Below are positions 1-7,616 of a DNA stretch of 20,391 nucleotides, in pieces; the stretch's first letter is position 1, and every line of letters begins with the position of its first letter. Both the position numbers and the translations under genes were made by a program. The notes beneath the pieces are model-generated. The model did not search any database and had not been told where the DNA came from. It was given only the letters and a program-made list of their open reading frames with translations. Source of the DNA: an uncultured bacterium (GTDB lineage: Bacteria; Bacillota; Clostridia; Oscillospirales; Acutalibacteraceae); contig CAMFFI010000004.1 in the NCBI GenBank assembly GCA_945949625.1, positions 1 through 20,391 of the forward strand, written 5' to 3'.

Positions 1-17
1 TAAATACTGGGGTTTTC

Positions 18-1505
18 TTACTTGTCGTTCGGTAAGGACTTCATTGTGGGGAACAAGAGAACGTCGCGAATGGCGGCGGAATCTGTCAGTAACATTACCA
101 TTCTGTCAATACCAAAGCCGATGCCTCCTGTTGGCGGCATACCGATTTCAAGTGCATTCAGGAAATCTTCGTCGGTGGTGTTTGCCTCTTCATCGCCCTG
201 TGCAAGGAGCTCCTCCTGTGCCTTGAAACGCTCTCTCTGGTCAATCGGGTCGTTAAGCTCCGAATATGCGTTTGCCATTTCCCAACCGTTCATAAAGAAC
301 TCAAAACGCTCAACATAGTCGGGATTGTCGGGCTTTTTCTTTGTAAGAGGAGAAATCTCAACAGGGTGATCCATAACAAATGTGGGCTGAATCATATGCT
401 CCTCTGCAAACTCTTCAAAGAACAGGTTAAGGATGTCGCCCTTTTTGTGTCTTTCTTCAAATTCAACACCCTTTTCCTTTGCAAGAGCCTTAGCCTCTTC
501 GTCGGTGTGAATATCGTTAAAGTCAACGCCTGCGTACTTCTTGACTGCGTCAACCATTGTAATTCTTTCAAAAGGCTTGCCTAAGTCCATTTCAATACCG
601 TTGTATGAAATTTTAGTTGTGCCAAGCACCTCCCGGGCAACATAGCGGTAAAGATTTTCCGTAAGATCCATCATTCCGTTGTAATCGGTGTACGCCTGAT
701 AAAGCTCCATAAGGGTAAACTCAGGGTTATGTCTTGTATCAAGTCCTTCATTTCTGAAAACTCTGCCGATTTCATAAACCTTTTCCAATCCGCCTACAAT
801 AAGCCTTTTAAGGTAAAGCTCAAGAGAAATTCTCAGCTTTAAATCCTCGTTAAGCGCATTGAAATGTGTTTCAAAGGGACGTGCAGAGGCTCCGCCTGCA
901 TTTGCAACCAGCATTGGAGTTTCTACCTCCATAAAGCCCTGCTCATCAAGATATTTTCTGATACTGCTGATGATTTTTGAACGCTTGATAAAGGTATCCT
1001 TTACCTCGGGATTCATAATAAGGTCAACGTAACGCTGACGGTATCTTAAGTCCGTATCCTTTAAGCCGTGGAATTTTTCCGGCAAAGGACGAAGGGATTT
1101 TGAAAGAAGTCTTGCCTCTTTTGCGTGAACGCTGATTTCACCAACCTTTGTTTTGAAAACAAAGCCCTTTACCTCAACAATATCTCCGATATCCCATTTT
1201 TTGAGAAGATTGTAGTCCTCTTCTCCCAAATCGTCAAACTTTGCAAAAATCTGCATTTTGCCTGTCTTATCGTGAATATCAAGAAAAGAAACCTTGCCCT
1301 TTCCTCTTTTGGACATAACTCTGCCGGCGATGCAAACGTCCTTATTTTCAAGTTCGTCAAATTTCTCTGCTATTTCGGCATTTGTTATATTTCTGTCGCT
1401 TGTCGTAATCTCAAAGGGATTTTTTCCCATTTCCTGCAAGGTCTTTAATTTATCACGGCGAATCTGCAAAAGGTCGCCGGTATTCTGCTGTGCGTTTTCA
1501 CTCAT
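18..1505 (-). CDS. lysS: Lysyl-tRNA synthetase, class II
   Basis: Cytosolic enzyme that charges tRNA-Lys with lysine using ATP. The 495-residue protein has the usual length and order for bacterial class II LysRS. An N-terminal OB-fold anticodon-binding domain spans about residues 56-135. The catalytic core contains motif 1 (about 178-198, ending VETPML), motif 2 (about 243-269, with FRNEGLDTRHNPEF) and motif 3 (about 460-475, with GFGIDRMVML carrying the ATP-binding Arg). The start at 1505 follows GAGGAG about 10 nt upstream. The gene lies 56 nt after greA on the same strand with no terminator visible between them, so the two are probably cotranscribed, an order common in Firmicutes. It is complete; its stop codon is close to the left window edge. 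Family assignment is essentially certain. Confidence 0.97.
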   Translation of the reverse strand: MSENAQQNTGDLLQIRRDKLKTLQEMGKNPFEITTSDRNITNAEIAEKFDELENKDVCIAGRVMSKRGKGKVSFLDIHDKTGKMQIFAKFDDLGEEDYNLLKKWDIGDIVEVKGFVFKTKVGEISVHAKEARLLSKSLRPLPEKFHGLKDTDLRYRQRYVDLIMNPEVKDTFIKRSKIISSIRKYLDEQGFMEVETPMLVANAGGASARPFETHFNALNEDLKLRISLELYLKRLIVGGLEKVYEIGRVFRNEGLDTRHNPEFTLMELYQAYTDYNGMMDLTENLYRYVAREVLGTTKISYNGIEMDLGKPFERITMVDAVKKYAGVDFNDIHTDEEAKALAKEKGVEFEERHKKGDILNLFFEEFAEEHMIQPTFVMDHPVEISPLTKKKPDNPDYVERFEFFMNGWEMANAYSELNDPIDQRERFKAQEELLAQGDEEANTTDEDFLNALEIGMPPTGGIGFGIDRMVMLLTDSAAIRDVLLFPTMKSLPNDK

Positions 1506-1561
1506 AAAAACAATACTCCTCTTCCCTGAATTTGATAAATCCGTTTATTTTGCCTTTGGTC

Positions 1562-2035
1562 TTATTTCAAAATTTTAAGGATTTTAACTCCAATTACTCC
1601 GGCAGGTGTTTCAACCTCAACCACATCTCCCTCTTTGTGTCCCATAATTGCTTTTCCGACAGGAGATTCATCGGAAATTTTACCGTTTCTCGGGTCTGTA
1701 TCGTTAGAGCCTACAATTTTATACTCGGCTGTTTTTCCTGTTGCAACCATTTCCACCTGAACTCTTGATGCAAGATGCACAAACTCATTGGAAATCTCGT
1801 TTTCGTTAATAATCTGAGCGTTTTTCAAGGTAGCTTCAATGGTAACAATTCTTGCTTCCATAATTGCCTGCTCGTTTTTAGCGTCATCGTATTCACTGTT
1901 TTCCGAAAGGTCGCCGTATGAACGCGCTACCTTGATTTTTTCGGCAATTTCAGCTCTTCCTTTTGTTTTTAATTCTTCAAGTTCATCCTGAAGATTTTTA
2001 TATCCTTCTTCTGTAAGCATTATTGGTTTAGCCAT
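1562..2035 (-). CDS. greA: Transcription elongation factor GreA
   Basis: GreA enters the secondary channel of backtracked RNA polymerase and stimulates cleavage of the extruded RNA 3' end, rescuing arrested complexes. The 157-residue protein has the normal length. Residues 1-75 form the N-terminal coiled coil with its conserved tip GDLSENSEY (41-49); the acidic residues D42 and E45 are the ones that coordinate Mg2+ at the polymerase active site. Residues from about 80 on form the FKBP-like domain, with the conserved ESPVGKAIMGHKEGD stretch. The start at 2035 gives the usual MAKPIMLTEEG N-terminus; the purine-rich AAAGGA is a little far from the ATG (about 13 nt). It is the first gene of the greA-lysS unit and has a perfect-consensus promoter just upstream. 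Confidence 0.97.
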   Translation of the reverse strand: MAKPIMLTEEGYKNLQDELEELKTKGRAEIAEKIKVARSYGDLSENSEYDDAKNEQAIMEARIVTIEATLKNAQIINENEISNEFVHLASRVQVEMVATGKTAEYKIVGSNDTDPRNGKISDESPVGKAIMGHKEGDVVEVETPAGVIGVKILKILK

Positions 2036-2085
2036 TTTATTTTTACATTCCTTTCAAGTTAAAAGTTAATATTACACATAGTAGT

Positions 2086-2114
2086 ATTATAGGCATTTTC
2101 CCTGTTAATGTCAA
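2086..2114 (-). promoter_or_regulatory. Sigma-A-type promoter of greA-lysS
   Basis: Read on the minus strand: -35 TTGACA at 2114-2109, a 17-bp spacer and -10 TATAAT at 2091-2086, which is a perfect consensus. Transcription would start near 2079, leaving a leader of about 45 nt before greA. The -35 box overlaps the TGA stop codon (2113-2111) of the preceding unknown gene. Confidence 0.88.
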
Positions 2115-2938
2115 GCACGGACGCCAAAATATGCACATATGGATTCTATTCTTGCTCTGCCTGAGTAATTACTGCAAAGTATTGGCACAATTGAGCCCAA
2201 CTGGTGCTGTCTTGCCTTCGTGTAAAGAGCAGAGGCAAAATAGAAATCCGACAATTCCGCAGGCTTTATTGTTTCAAATTTATTCGGCATTTTAAAATGA
2301 TATCTGAAATAAACAGCTCCGCTTTGCTCTGCCTTAGGACAATGGGAAGTCAGGGTAATTGTCCTGCTGCTAAGAGGCAGTTTTTCTTCAATAATGCAGG
2401 GCGCAATAAGAAAATCACAGCTTTCAAGGCTTTCAGCCGTACTGCTTATATAAGGCGAAATTCCTGTTTCGTCCATTATTATTTGCGACTGTGCCGTATA
2501 AATATCCCTGTTATCCGTTATAACCTTAGCCTCGGGACAATATTTAAGCAAATGAATTAAAACGTCTGCGCTTTCTCCTTTTTTATCATAAAGACAAACC
2601 CTGAGCTTTTCAGGACTTTCAATTTTTTCAAGCACATACAATGCCATATTGGTACAAAGCCGCTGTGCAAATTCCTCTGAATAAAAACGCTTGTAGCCCA
2701 TATTTTTCGGAAGCTCAATATATTCGGAACAAAGAAGATGATTTCTTTGTATGCCAACATATTTATCTATATCGTACCAGTCAATTTTGCCTGTTCTGTT
2801 TATATATTCAATATGCCTTAAGGTTACTCCGCGAACCTGTTTAACGTCCGTTTTTATTTTGTTTCCCTTTATGTAGTTTAATAGCCTTTTTATCCAGAAA
2901 TCGTCTGTTTTATTTGTTATTGTCAATGCGGTCAACAT
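2111..2938 (-). CDS. Unrecognised 275-aa protein downstream of the FtsEX/peptidase genes
   Basis: I do not recognise this family. The start is placed at 2938 because AGGAGG lies 6 nt upstream; an in-frame ATG at 2956 lies inside a hairpin and would put that ribosome site inside the gene. No signal peptide or membrane segment is visible, so the 275-residue product is probably cytosolic. Residues 112-185 (starting LRVCLYDKKGESADVL, with VITDNRD near 139-145 and CDFLIAPCII near 175-183) read as alternating strands and helices, loosely like a Rossmann-type fold. There is no clean glycine-rich nucleotide loop. Nine cysteines are scattered through it (70, 95, 116, 134, 175, 181, 200, 255, 268) without a CxxC metal motif. 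It follows the M23 peptidase by 73 nt, separated by the hairpin at 2945-2982. A link to division is only guilt by association. Confidence 0.8.
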   Translation of the reverse strand: MLTALTITNKTDDFWIKRLLNYIKGNKIKTDVKQVRGVTLRHIEYINRTGKIDWYDIDKYVGIQRNHLLCSEYIELPKNMGYKRFYSEEFAQRLCTNMALYVLEKIESPEKLRVCLYDKKGESADVLIHLLKYCPEAKVITDNRDIYTAQSQIIMDETGISPYISSTAESLESCDFLIAPCIIEEKLPLSSRTITLTSHCPKAEQSGAVYFRYHFKMPNKFETIKPAELSDFYFASALYTKARQHQLGSIVPILCSNYSGRARIESICAYFGVRA

Positions 2939-2982
2939 AAAAATCCTCCTGCACATACTTTTGTAAAAATATATGCAGGAGG
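2939..2982 (-). promoter_or_regulatory. Terminator-like hairpin that sequesters the Shine-Dalgarno of the unknown gene
   Basis: In the minus-strand RNA, 2982-2966 pairs with 2961-2945 in an uninterrupted 17-bp stem around a 4-nt loop. The 5' arm starts CCUCCUGCAU and the 3' arm ends UGCAGGAGG. Two pairs are G-U in this orientation and would be C-A mismatches in plus-strand RNA, so the structure is built for the minus transcript. The 3' arm contains the AGGAGG ribosome site of the gene starting at 2938. It is followed by A and five U (2943-2939) directly before the AUG. The element could therefore end transcription after the M23 peptidase and also block translation of the next gene in read-through RNA. 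Confidence 0.8.
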
Positions 2983-3011
2983 TAATGATTTAATTAATAT
3001 TCGGTATAATT

Positions 3012-4325
3012 TTAAAATTCAGTCATCGGGTTGTATTTTTCGCCGTAGTATCTGCACTCAAAATGCAGGTGAGGTCCGGTTGATTCACCGGTAGAGCCAA
3101 CATAGCCCAAAACCTGTCCCTGAGATACATACTGTCCCGTTGATACGCTTACTGAGGACAAATGAGCATATACTGTTGCTTTTCCGTTGCCGTGGTCAAT
3201 CCATACATAGTTACCGTAACCGCCGCCGCAGCCGCAGCTGCCTGATTTACCCCAGTTATGAACGCAGGAGGAATTTGAAGAAATTACAGTACCGGAATCA
3301 GCCGCAACTACTGTTGCTCCCATAATTCCGCCGCCTGCAATATCAATTGCGCCGTGGTTGTATGTATATCTGTCTTCGTTCCATTCAGATGACAAGTAAT
3401 AGAATCCCGGACAAGGCCATACATAGCCTCCCGAAGATGAGGGAGGAGTATATCCTGAATCACCTGAAGAACTGCCTGAAGAACCGCCGGAGGAGCCGTT
3501 TGAAGGCTCATCATCGTCATAATTATCATCAGAACTGCTCTGACTTGAATTTTCGGAAGATGACTGGCTCTGCTGTGCAGCCTCCTGTTCAGCCTTTTGC
3601 TTAGCGTAGTATTCCTGAATTTGTCTTTCAACATCGGAAAGCTCTGAAGATGATGTTTCTATATTTGCAATCAACAAGTCGCTTTCACTGTAAAGGTTGT
3701 TAAGCAAATCCTGATTTTCGTCAAGAAGCTTCTGAAGCTCTGCCTGGTCGCTTTCAAGGTCTTGTTCAACCTGTTTAAGCTCTTGCTTATTAGCTTCAAG
3801 CTCCTGCTTATTTTCCGTAATTCCTTTAAGCTTTTCTTTTATTTCATTAATAAGATTTGAATCATAGGCAGACAGGGTTTTTACAAGCTCAAGCTTATCG
3901 AGAAAATCGGAAAAGTCCTTTGCTCCCAGAATTATTTCCAAATCGGAAGCTCCACCGGCCATATAAATAGTTTTGAGTCTGCTTTTAAGTGTTTCCATTT
4001 GAGTGGTTATTCCTTCGTTTGCAGAATCAATATCTTTTTGAAGCTGAGAAATTTTTGTGTCCAGTTCCTCGCTTTTATTATGATTTAATGAAAGCTGTTC
4101 ACCTAAAACATTGATTTTCTTTACAAGTGCGTCACTGTACGCCTCTTTTTCAGAAATATCGTCCTTTGTTTTATTAAGGATTTCCTGATATTTAGCGTCT
4201 TCCTCTTTTAAAGAGGCAAGCTGTGACTCAAGAGAATCTATATCCTCCGCCGCACCAACGCTGAAAATTGTGCCAAAACTTATAATAGACAGCATCAAAA
4301 TTGCCGCAATTATTTTTTTAGTCAT
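3012..4325 (-). CDS. Secreted coiled-coil M23 peptidoglycan endopeptidase (PcsB/CwlO/EnvC type)
   Basis: Predicted cell-wall hydrolase that cuts peptide cross-links and is controlled by FtsEX. The 437-residue protein starts with a signal peptide (about 1-26, MTKK then a hydrophobic run to VGAA). A long coiled-coil region follows (about 28-245) with a PcsB-like hinge containing IYMAGGASDLEIILGA near 120. A Ser/Gly/Asp linker (about 252-300) leads to the M23 domain (about 320-437). The lysostaphin-type residues are intact: Zn ligands H324, D328 and H421, with catalytic histidines H388 and H419. A Cys/Gly-rich insertion (C354, C364, C366) interrupts the domain. The start at 4325 has GGAAG upstream and gives a clean signal peptide; a longer in-frame reading from 4379 would bury it. 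It follows ftsX by 34 nt, which strongly supports the FtsEX-partner role. Confidence 0.93.
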   Translation of the reverse strand: MTKKIIAAILMLSIISFGTIFSVGAAEDIDSLESQLASLKEEDAKYQEILNKTKDDISEKEAYSDALVKKINVLGEQLSLNHNKSEELDTKISQLQKDIDSANEGITTQMETLKSRLKTIYMAGGASDLEIILGAKDFSDFLDKLELVKTLSAYDSNLINEIKEKLKGITENKQELEANKQELKQVEQDLESDQAELQKLLDENQDLLNNLYSESDLLIANIETSSSELSDVERQIQEYYAKQKAEQEAAQQSQSSSENSSQSSSDDNYDDDEPSNGSSGGSSGSSSGDSGYTPPSSSGGYVWPCPGFYYLSSEWNEDRYTYNHGAIDIAGGGIMGATVVAADSGTVISSNSSCVHNWGKSGSCGCGGGYGNYVWIDHGNGKATVYAHLSSVSVSTGQYVSQGQVLGYVGSTGESTGPHLHFECRYYGEKYNPMTEF

Positions 4326-4359
4326 AAATTTTACTTCCTTTCTGTAAAAACAGTGGGAG

Positions 4360-5265
4360 TTACCAACCCAAGATTTCATTTCCTTCTTTTTTCAGATACT
4401 TACGAATTGAAATAAATCCGCCGACTGCACCAATAAACATTCCGCATACAAGAAAAGCAACAGCGGCATACACGATAACGCTTTCAATGGGTATTGAGGT
4501 AAACGGAATTATGTTTGTAATTACACCCATTATACCGTTGTAGAGAAAATACAGCGCAACTGTTGAAATGACCGCTGAAATCAAGCCCATAAGCATACCC
4601 TCAATTATAAACGGTATTCTTACAAAGGCGTTTGTTGCACCTACGGATTTCATAATGCTTATTTCAAATCGTCTTGAATACATTGTCATTCTGATTGTAT
4701 TTGAAATAATGAACAAAGAAATAATTGTTAAAGCAAGAACAACCCAAAGGCTTACTGTGGCTACAAGATTGTTTATACTTGTCAGCCGTTTTGCTATTTC
4801 ACTTCTGTTGCTGACCGAATCAACGCCGTCAATGGCTGTAATCTGTGCAACAGTTTGTTCATATTCTGATAAATCTACCATAGAAATGTGATAGGCATCT
4901 GGCAGAGGATTGTCGTCTCCCTGAAGATTTGCAAATATTTCGTCGCCTAACACGCTTTCATATTCCTTAAATGCCTCTTCCTTTGAATAAAACTCCACTG
5001 TGGCAATATTGCTTAGCTTTTGCAAATCCTTGCCTATGTAAGCCGCCTCAACATCGGAGACGTTATCCTTCAAATAAATTGTTGTTTCGTTGGAATCTCC
5101 TACGGACTCTACGACCTTTGCCACATTCATTGATAACAGCACCGCAGAACCGGTAAGCACCAAACAGGAAATCAACACGCAAATCGAGGCGATACTCATA
5201 ATGCGGTTATTCCACACATTTTTTACGCCTTCTTTTATTAAATAGCCGAAACTGCTTATACCCAT
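4360..5265 (-). CDS. ftsX: Cell division ABC transporter-like permease FtsX
   Basis: Membrane partner of FtsE. The complex does not obviously transport a substrate; it passes ATP-driven conformational change to extracellular peptidoglycan hydrolases. The 301-residue protein has the expected topology: TM1 at about 24-48, a large extracellular loop at about 50-165, then TM2 (about 168-190), TM3 (about 218-243) and TM4 (about 264-288). The region between TM2 and TM3 carries the conserved FtsX/MacB-type stretch with EISIMKSVGATNAFVRIPF. The start at 5265 is preceded by AAAGGAT. It lies 30 nt after ftsE and 34 nt before the coiled-coil M23 peptidase, forming the classical ftsE-ftsX-hydrolase unit. 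The extracellular loop is the expected docking site for the hydrolase coiled coil. Confidence 0.96.
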   Translation of the reverse strand: MGISSFGYLIKEGVKNVWNNRIMSIASICVLISCLVLTGSAVLLSMNVAKVVESVGDSNETTIYLKDNVSDVEAAYIGKDLQKLSNIATVEFYSKEEAFKEYESVLGDEIFANLQGDDNPLPDAYHISMVDLSEYEQTVAQITAIDGVDSVSNRSEIAKRLTSINNLVATVSLWVVLALTIISLFIISNTIRMTMYSRRFEISIMKSVGATNAFVRIPFIIEGMLMGLISAVISTVALYFLYNGIMGVITNIIPFTSIPIESVIVYAAVAFLVCGMFIGAVGGFISIRKYLKKEGNEILGW

Positions 5266-5295
5266 ACGAATTATCCTTTCATAAATACTAAATCC

Positions 5296-6030
5296 TTATT
5301 TCAATGTTTCTTCAAGCAATAAATCTTCATGTTTGATAAGAAGCTCGGTTTCATCAAAATCATCATTTGACGCCGAATCCCCCACTACACGTCCGTGGTC
5401 AAGCTCAATTACCCTTTGATGAAAATGACGCACCAGATCGTGCTCATGGGTAACAACAAGGATTGTAGTACCCTGACGGTTTATTTCATTTAAAAGCTCT
5501 ATAATTTCATAAGACATTTCCGGGTCAATATTACCGGTAGGCTCGTCTGCAATTATAATCTCCGGATTGTTTACAAGCGCGCGGGCAAGGCTGACTCTTT
5601 GCTGTTCACCGCCTGAAAGCTCCGCTGGTCTGCTTTTTGCCTTACCTTCAAGACCAACAAGCTTTAAAATATACGGTACGCGTTTTTTGATTGTTGACTG
5701 ATTCACTCCTATTGCACGCATTGCAAACGCAACATTATCAAAAACATTCATTTTATCAATAAGGCGGAAATCCTGGAAAACAATTCCCATATGACGTCTT
5801 AAATAAGGTATTTGGCGTCTTTTCATTCGGGAAAGCTTTTTGCCGTTGACAATTATTTCTCCGCTGGTTGCCTCTTCTTCATGCATAATTAATTTTAAAA
5901 ATGTACTTTTTCCTGCACCCGAAGCACCAACAATAAATACAAACTCACCCTTATCAACCGTTAAGCTTACATTATTTAAAGCATGAGTTCCGGAAGGATA
6001 GTTTTTGCATACATTTATAAATTCTATCAT
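5296..6030 (-). CDS. ftsE: Cell division ATP-binding protein FtsE
   Basis: ATPase of the FtsEX complex, acting on the inner face of the membrane at the division or elongation site. All ABC motifs are intact in 244 residues: Walker A GASGAGKS (35-42), Q-loop Q86, signature LSGGE (138-142), Walker B IIIADE (158-163) and the switch histidine H195. The VFQDFRLI segment after the Q-loop is typical of FtsE. The protein is somewhat longer than usual because of an acidic C-terminal tail from about residue 218 (SASNDDFDETELL and on). It starts the FtsEX-peptidase unit. I see no convincing sigma-A promoter in the roughly 240 nt upstream, so expression may come partly from the regulator gene before it. 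Confidence 0.96.
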   Translation of the reverse strand: MIEFINVCKNYPSGTHALNNVSLTVDKGEFVFIVGASGAGKSTFLKLIMHEEEATSGEIIVNGKKLSRMKRRQIPYLRRHMGIVFQDFRLIDKMNVFDNVAFAMRAIGVNQSTIKKRVPYILKLVGLEGKAKSRPAELSGGEQQRVSLARALVNNPEIIIADEPTGNIDPEMSYEIIELLNEINRQGTTILVVTHEHDLVRHFHQRVIELDHGRVVGDSASNDDFDETELLIKHEDLLLEETLK

Positions 6031-6184
6031 TATTTCACCTTCAATTTCTCATTTCTGACGCTAACCTCTGACAAAAAAGTAAATCCAAAACAATTCTATA
6101 CAATACAAAACAAATAATTCTATTCAATCGGAGATTAGCAAATCCCATATGTAAAAATTGTAAATAAACTCTTAAAACCATAAA

Positions 6185-6232
6185 TCGCCCTGCACACACA
6201 CAAGGTTGTGGTATGTATGTATGCAAAGGCGA
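6185..6232 (-). terminator. Long hairpin between the CdaR-type regulator and ftsE
   Basis: In minus-strand RNA the arms UCGCCUU and, after a bulged U, GCAUACAUACA pair with the GUGUGUGUGC-AGGGCGA side, giving about 18 bp around a roughly 12-nt loop. Several pairs are G-U only in this strand, so it fits the minus transcript. It begins about 38 nt after the stop of the regulator gene. Only UUUA follows, so it is at best a weak intrinsic terminator; it could instead be an RNA processing or stability element ahead of ftsE. Confidence 0.5.
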
Positions 6233-6270
6233 GTTTTGTGCTTGAATGCGCGTTATTATGGCATTCAACC

Positions 6271-7356
6271 TTAATACTTGGTGGGGTTGGAGGTTAAGTA
6301 TTTTTTAACCATAAGGGCAACCTTAAATACAATAGCGTCCTCAAATTCTCTCAAATCAAGACCTGTTAATTTTTTGATTTTTTCAAGTCTGTAAACAAGA
6401 GTGTTTCTGTGAACAAACAGTTTTCTTGAGGTTTCGGATACATTCAGATTATTTTCAAAGAACTTTTGAATGGTAAACAGGGTTTCCTGGTCAAGACTTT
6501 CAATTGAGCCTTTTTTAAAAACTTCCTTTAAGAACATTTCGCACAATGTGGTAGGAAGCTGATAAACAAGACGGGCAATACCTAAATTGTCATAGCTTAC
6601 AATTGTACGCTCGGTGTCGAATACCTTGCCGACCTCAAGAGCTACCTGTGCCTCTTTAAAGGATTTTGCCAAATCCTTAATTCCTGTAACGGTAGTACCG
6701 ATACCTACAACACAGTGGGTGTAAAATTCGCTTGATAAAGTATCCACAATGGATGACGCCAGCTTTTCAAGGTCTTTACTGTCAATATTGGCTTTAATTT
6801 CTTTAACAAGGGCAATTTCCATTTCGTTTATGTTAATAACAAAATCCTTTGTCTTGTCGGGGAAAAGATTCTGAATAATATCATATGCTGAAATGTCTGT
6901 CTTTGAAGTAATCTTAATTAAAAGACAAACACGGGTTACCTCACTGTTAAAGTGAAGCTCTCTTGCCTTAAGATAAATATCACCGGGAAGGATATTATCA
7001 AGAATTACATTTTTAATAAAATTGCTTCTGTCGTACTTTTCGTCATAATACTGCTTTATACTGCTTAAGGAAATTGAAAGTAGCTGAACGTAACGCTGTG
7101 CATAATCATCATTTCCAGATACAAAAACCGCATATTCTGCCTTTGCAGTATTGCCGAATGATTTGTAAGTATAGCCATTGATTACAAAAGGAACTGTGGA
7201 GCTGAGAGTTTCAGAATTTACACTTTCATTCACTTCACCTATTTTTCCAAGTTCTGAACAAGCTATAACAACAGATGTTTCATCTATTACGCCAATAGTA
7301 CGGTCAATAGCGTCCTTCATTTGATGAATGATACCTTGAAATAATCTGTTTGACAT
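6271..7356 (-). CDS. CdaR/PucR-type transcriptional regulator
   Basis: Predicted DNA-binding regulator of the CdaR (sugar diacid regulator) / PucR type, 361 residues. Residues 1 to about 105 resemble the N-terminal sugar-diacid recognition domain (GIIHQMKDAIDRTIGVIDE near 8-26). The middle is a GGDEF-like regulatory segment without an intact GGDEF motif. The C-terminus is the characteristic PucR helix-turn-helix, containing NNLNVSETSRKLFVHRNTLV followed by YRLEKIKKLTG. The start at 7356 is chosen because GAGG lies 9 nt upstream; the in-frame ATG at 7377 has no such site. The effector cannot be read from sequence. The upstream neighbour is a sugar-importer ATPase, although a strong terminator separates them. 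Relatives often control carbohydrate or organic-acid use, which is inference here. It ends about 240 nt before ftsE. Confidence 0.88.
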   Translation of the reverse strand: MSNRLFQGIIHQMKDAIDRTIGVIDETSVVIACSELGKIGEVNESVNSETLSSTVPFVINGYTYKSFGNTAKAEYAVFVSGNDDYAQRYVQLLSISLSSIKQYYDEKYDRSNFIKNVILDNILPGDIYLKARELHFNSEVTRVCLLIKITSKTDISAYDIIQNLFPDKTKDFVININEMEIALVKEIKANIDSKDLEKLASSIVDTLSSEFYTHCVVGIGTTVTGIKDLAKSFKEAQVALEVGKVFDTERTIVSYDNLGIARLVYQLPTTLCEMFLKEVFKKGSIESLDQETLFTIQKFFENNLNVSETSRKLFVHRNTLVYRLEKIKKLTGLDLREFEDAIVFKVALMVKKYLTSNPTKY

Positions 7357-7451
7357 ATAATTTACCTCGTTCCTCATAAACTGAAAATTGTATTTTTATT
7401 TAGTTTTAAATTTTTACTCGCCAAAATATATATCTTACTTGATACATATTC

Positions 7452-7480
7452 ATTTTACACAAAAACGAATAAAAAATCAA
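7452..7480 (-). promoter_or_regulatory. Promoter of the CdaR-type regulator
   Basis: On the minus strand: -35 TTGATT (7480-7475), a 17-bp spacer and -10 TAAAAT (7457-7452). The predicted start near 7445 leaves a leader of about 90 nt. It lies downstream of the terminator at 7568-7597, so the regulator is an independent transcription unit. Confidence 0.72.
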
Positions 7481-7567
7481 CCTCTATTTACAAATATCAT
7501 TGACTTTTTTTATAGAATTTGCCGAAAAGCTTGTAAAATTGCTTAAATTCACAAATAAATGCAAGAA

Positions 7568-7597
7568 AACCCCTGTAATTTTCCAATTACAGGGGTT
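7568..7597 (-). terminator. Strong terminator of the ABC ATPase gene, bidirectional in form
   Basis: A perfect 13-bp stem (AACCCCTGTAATT with its complement) surrounds a 4-nt loop, 20 nt after the stop of the ATPase gene at 7617. In the minus direction it is followed by TTTTC, and in the plus direction by TTGA-interrupted T runs, so it could act on both strands. Confidence 0.88.
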
Positions 7598-7616
7598 GAT
7601 TTTTTTGAAAATTTTA

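Noticed and set aside
3420..3570. Apparent repeats of GAA/TCC-type triplets
   Set aside because: They encode the Ser/Gly/Asp-rich linker of the secreted peptidase; this is coding low complexity, not a separate repeat element.
4326..4379. Longer N-terminus for the M23 peptidase
   Set aside because: It would place 18 residues before the signal peptide; the ATG at 4325 has a ribosome site and gives a normal export signal.
6031..6184. A promoter for ftsE in the AT-rich leader
   Set aside because: TATAGA-like and TTGAAT-like boxes occur but none pair at 16-18 bp spacing, so no promoter is called.
6041..6268. A 75-codon minus-strand frame between the regulator gene and ftsE
   Set aside because: It overlaps the long hairpin at 6185-6232, has no ribosome site or recognisable domain, and its composition looks like untranslated sequence.
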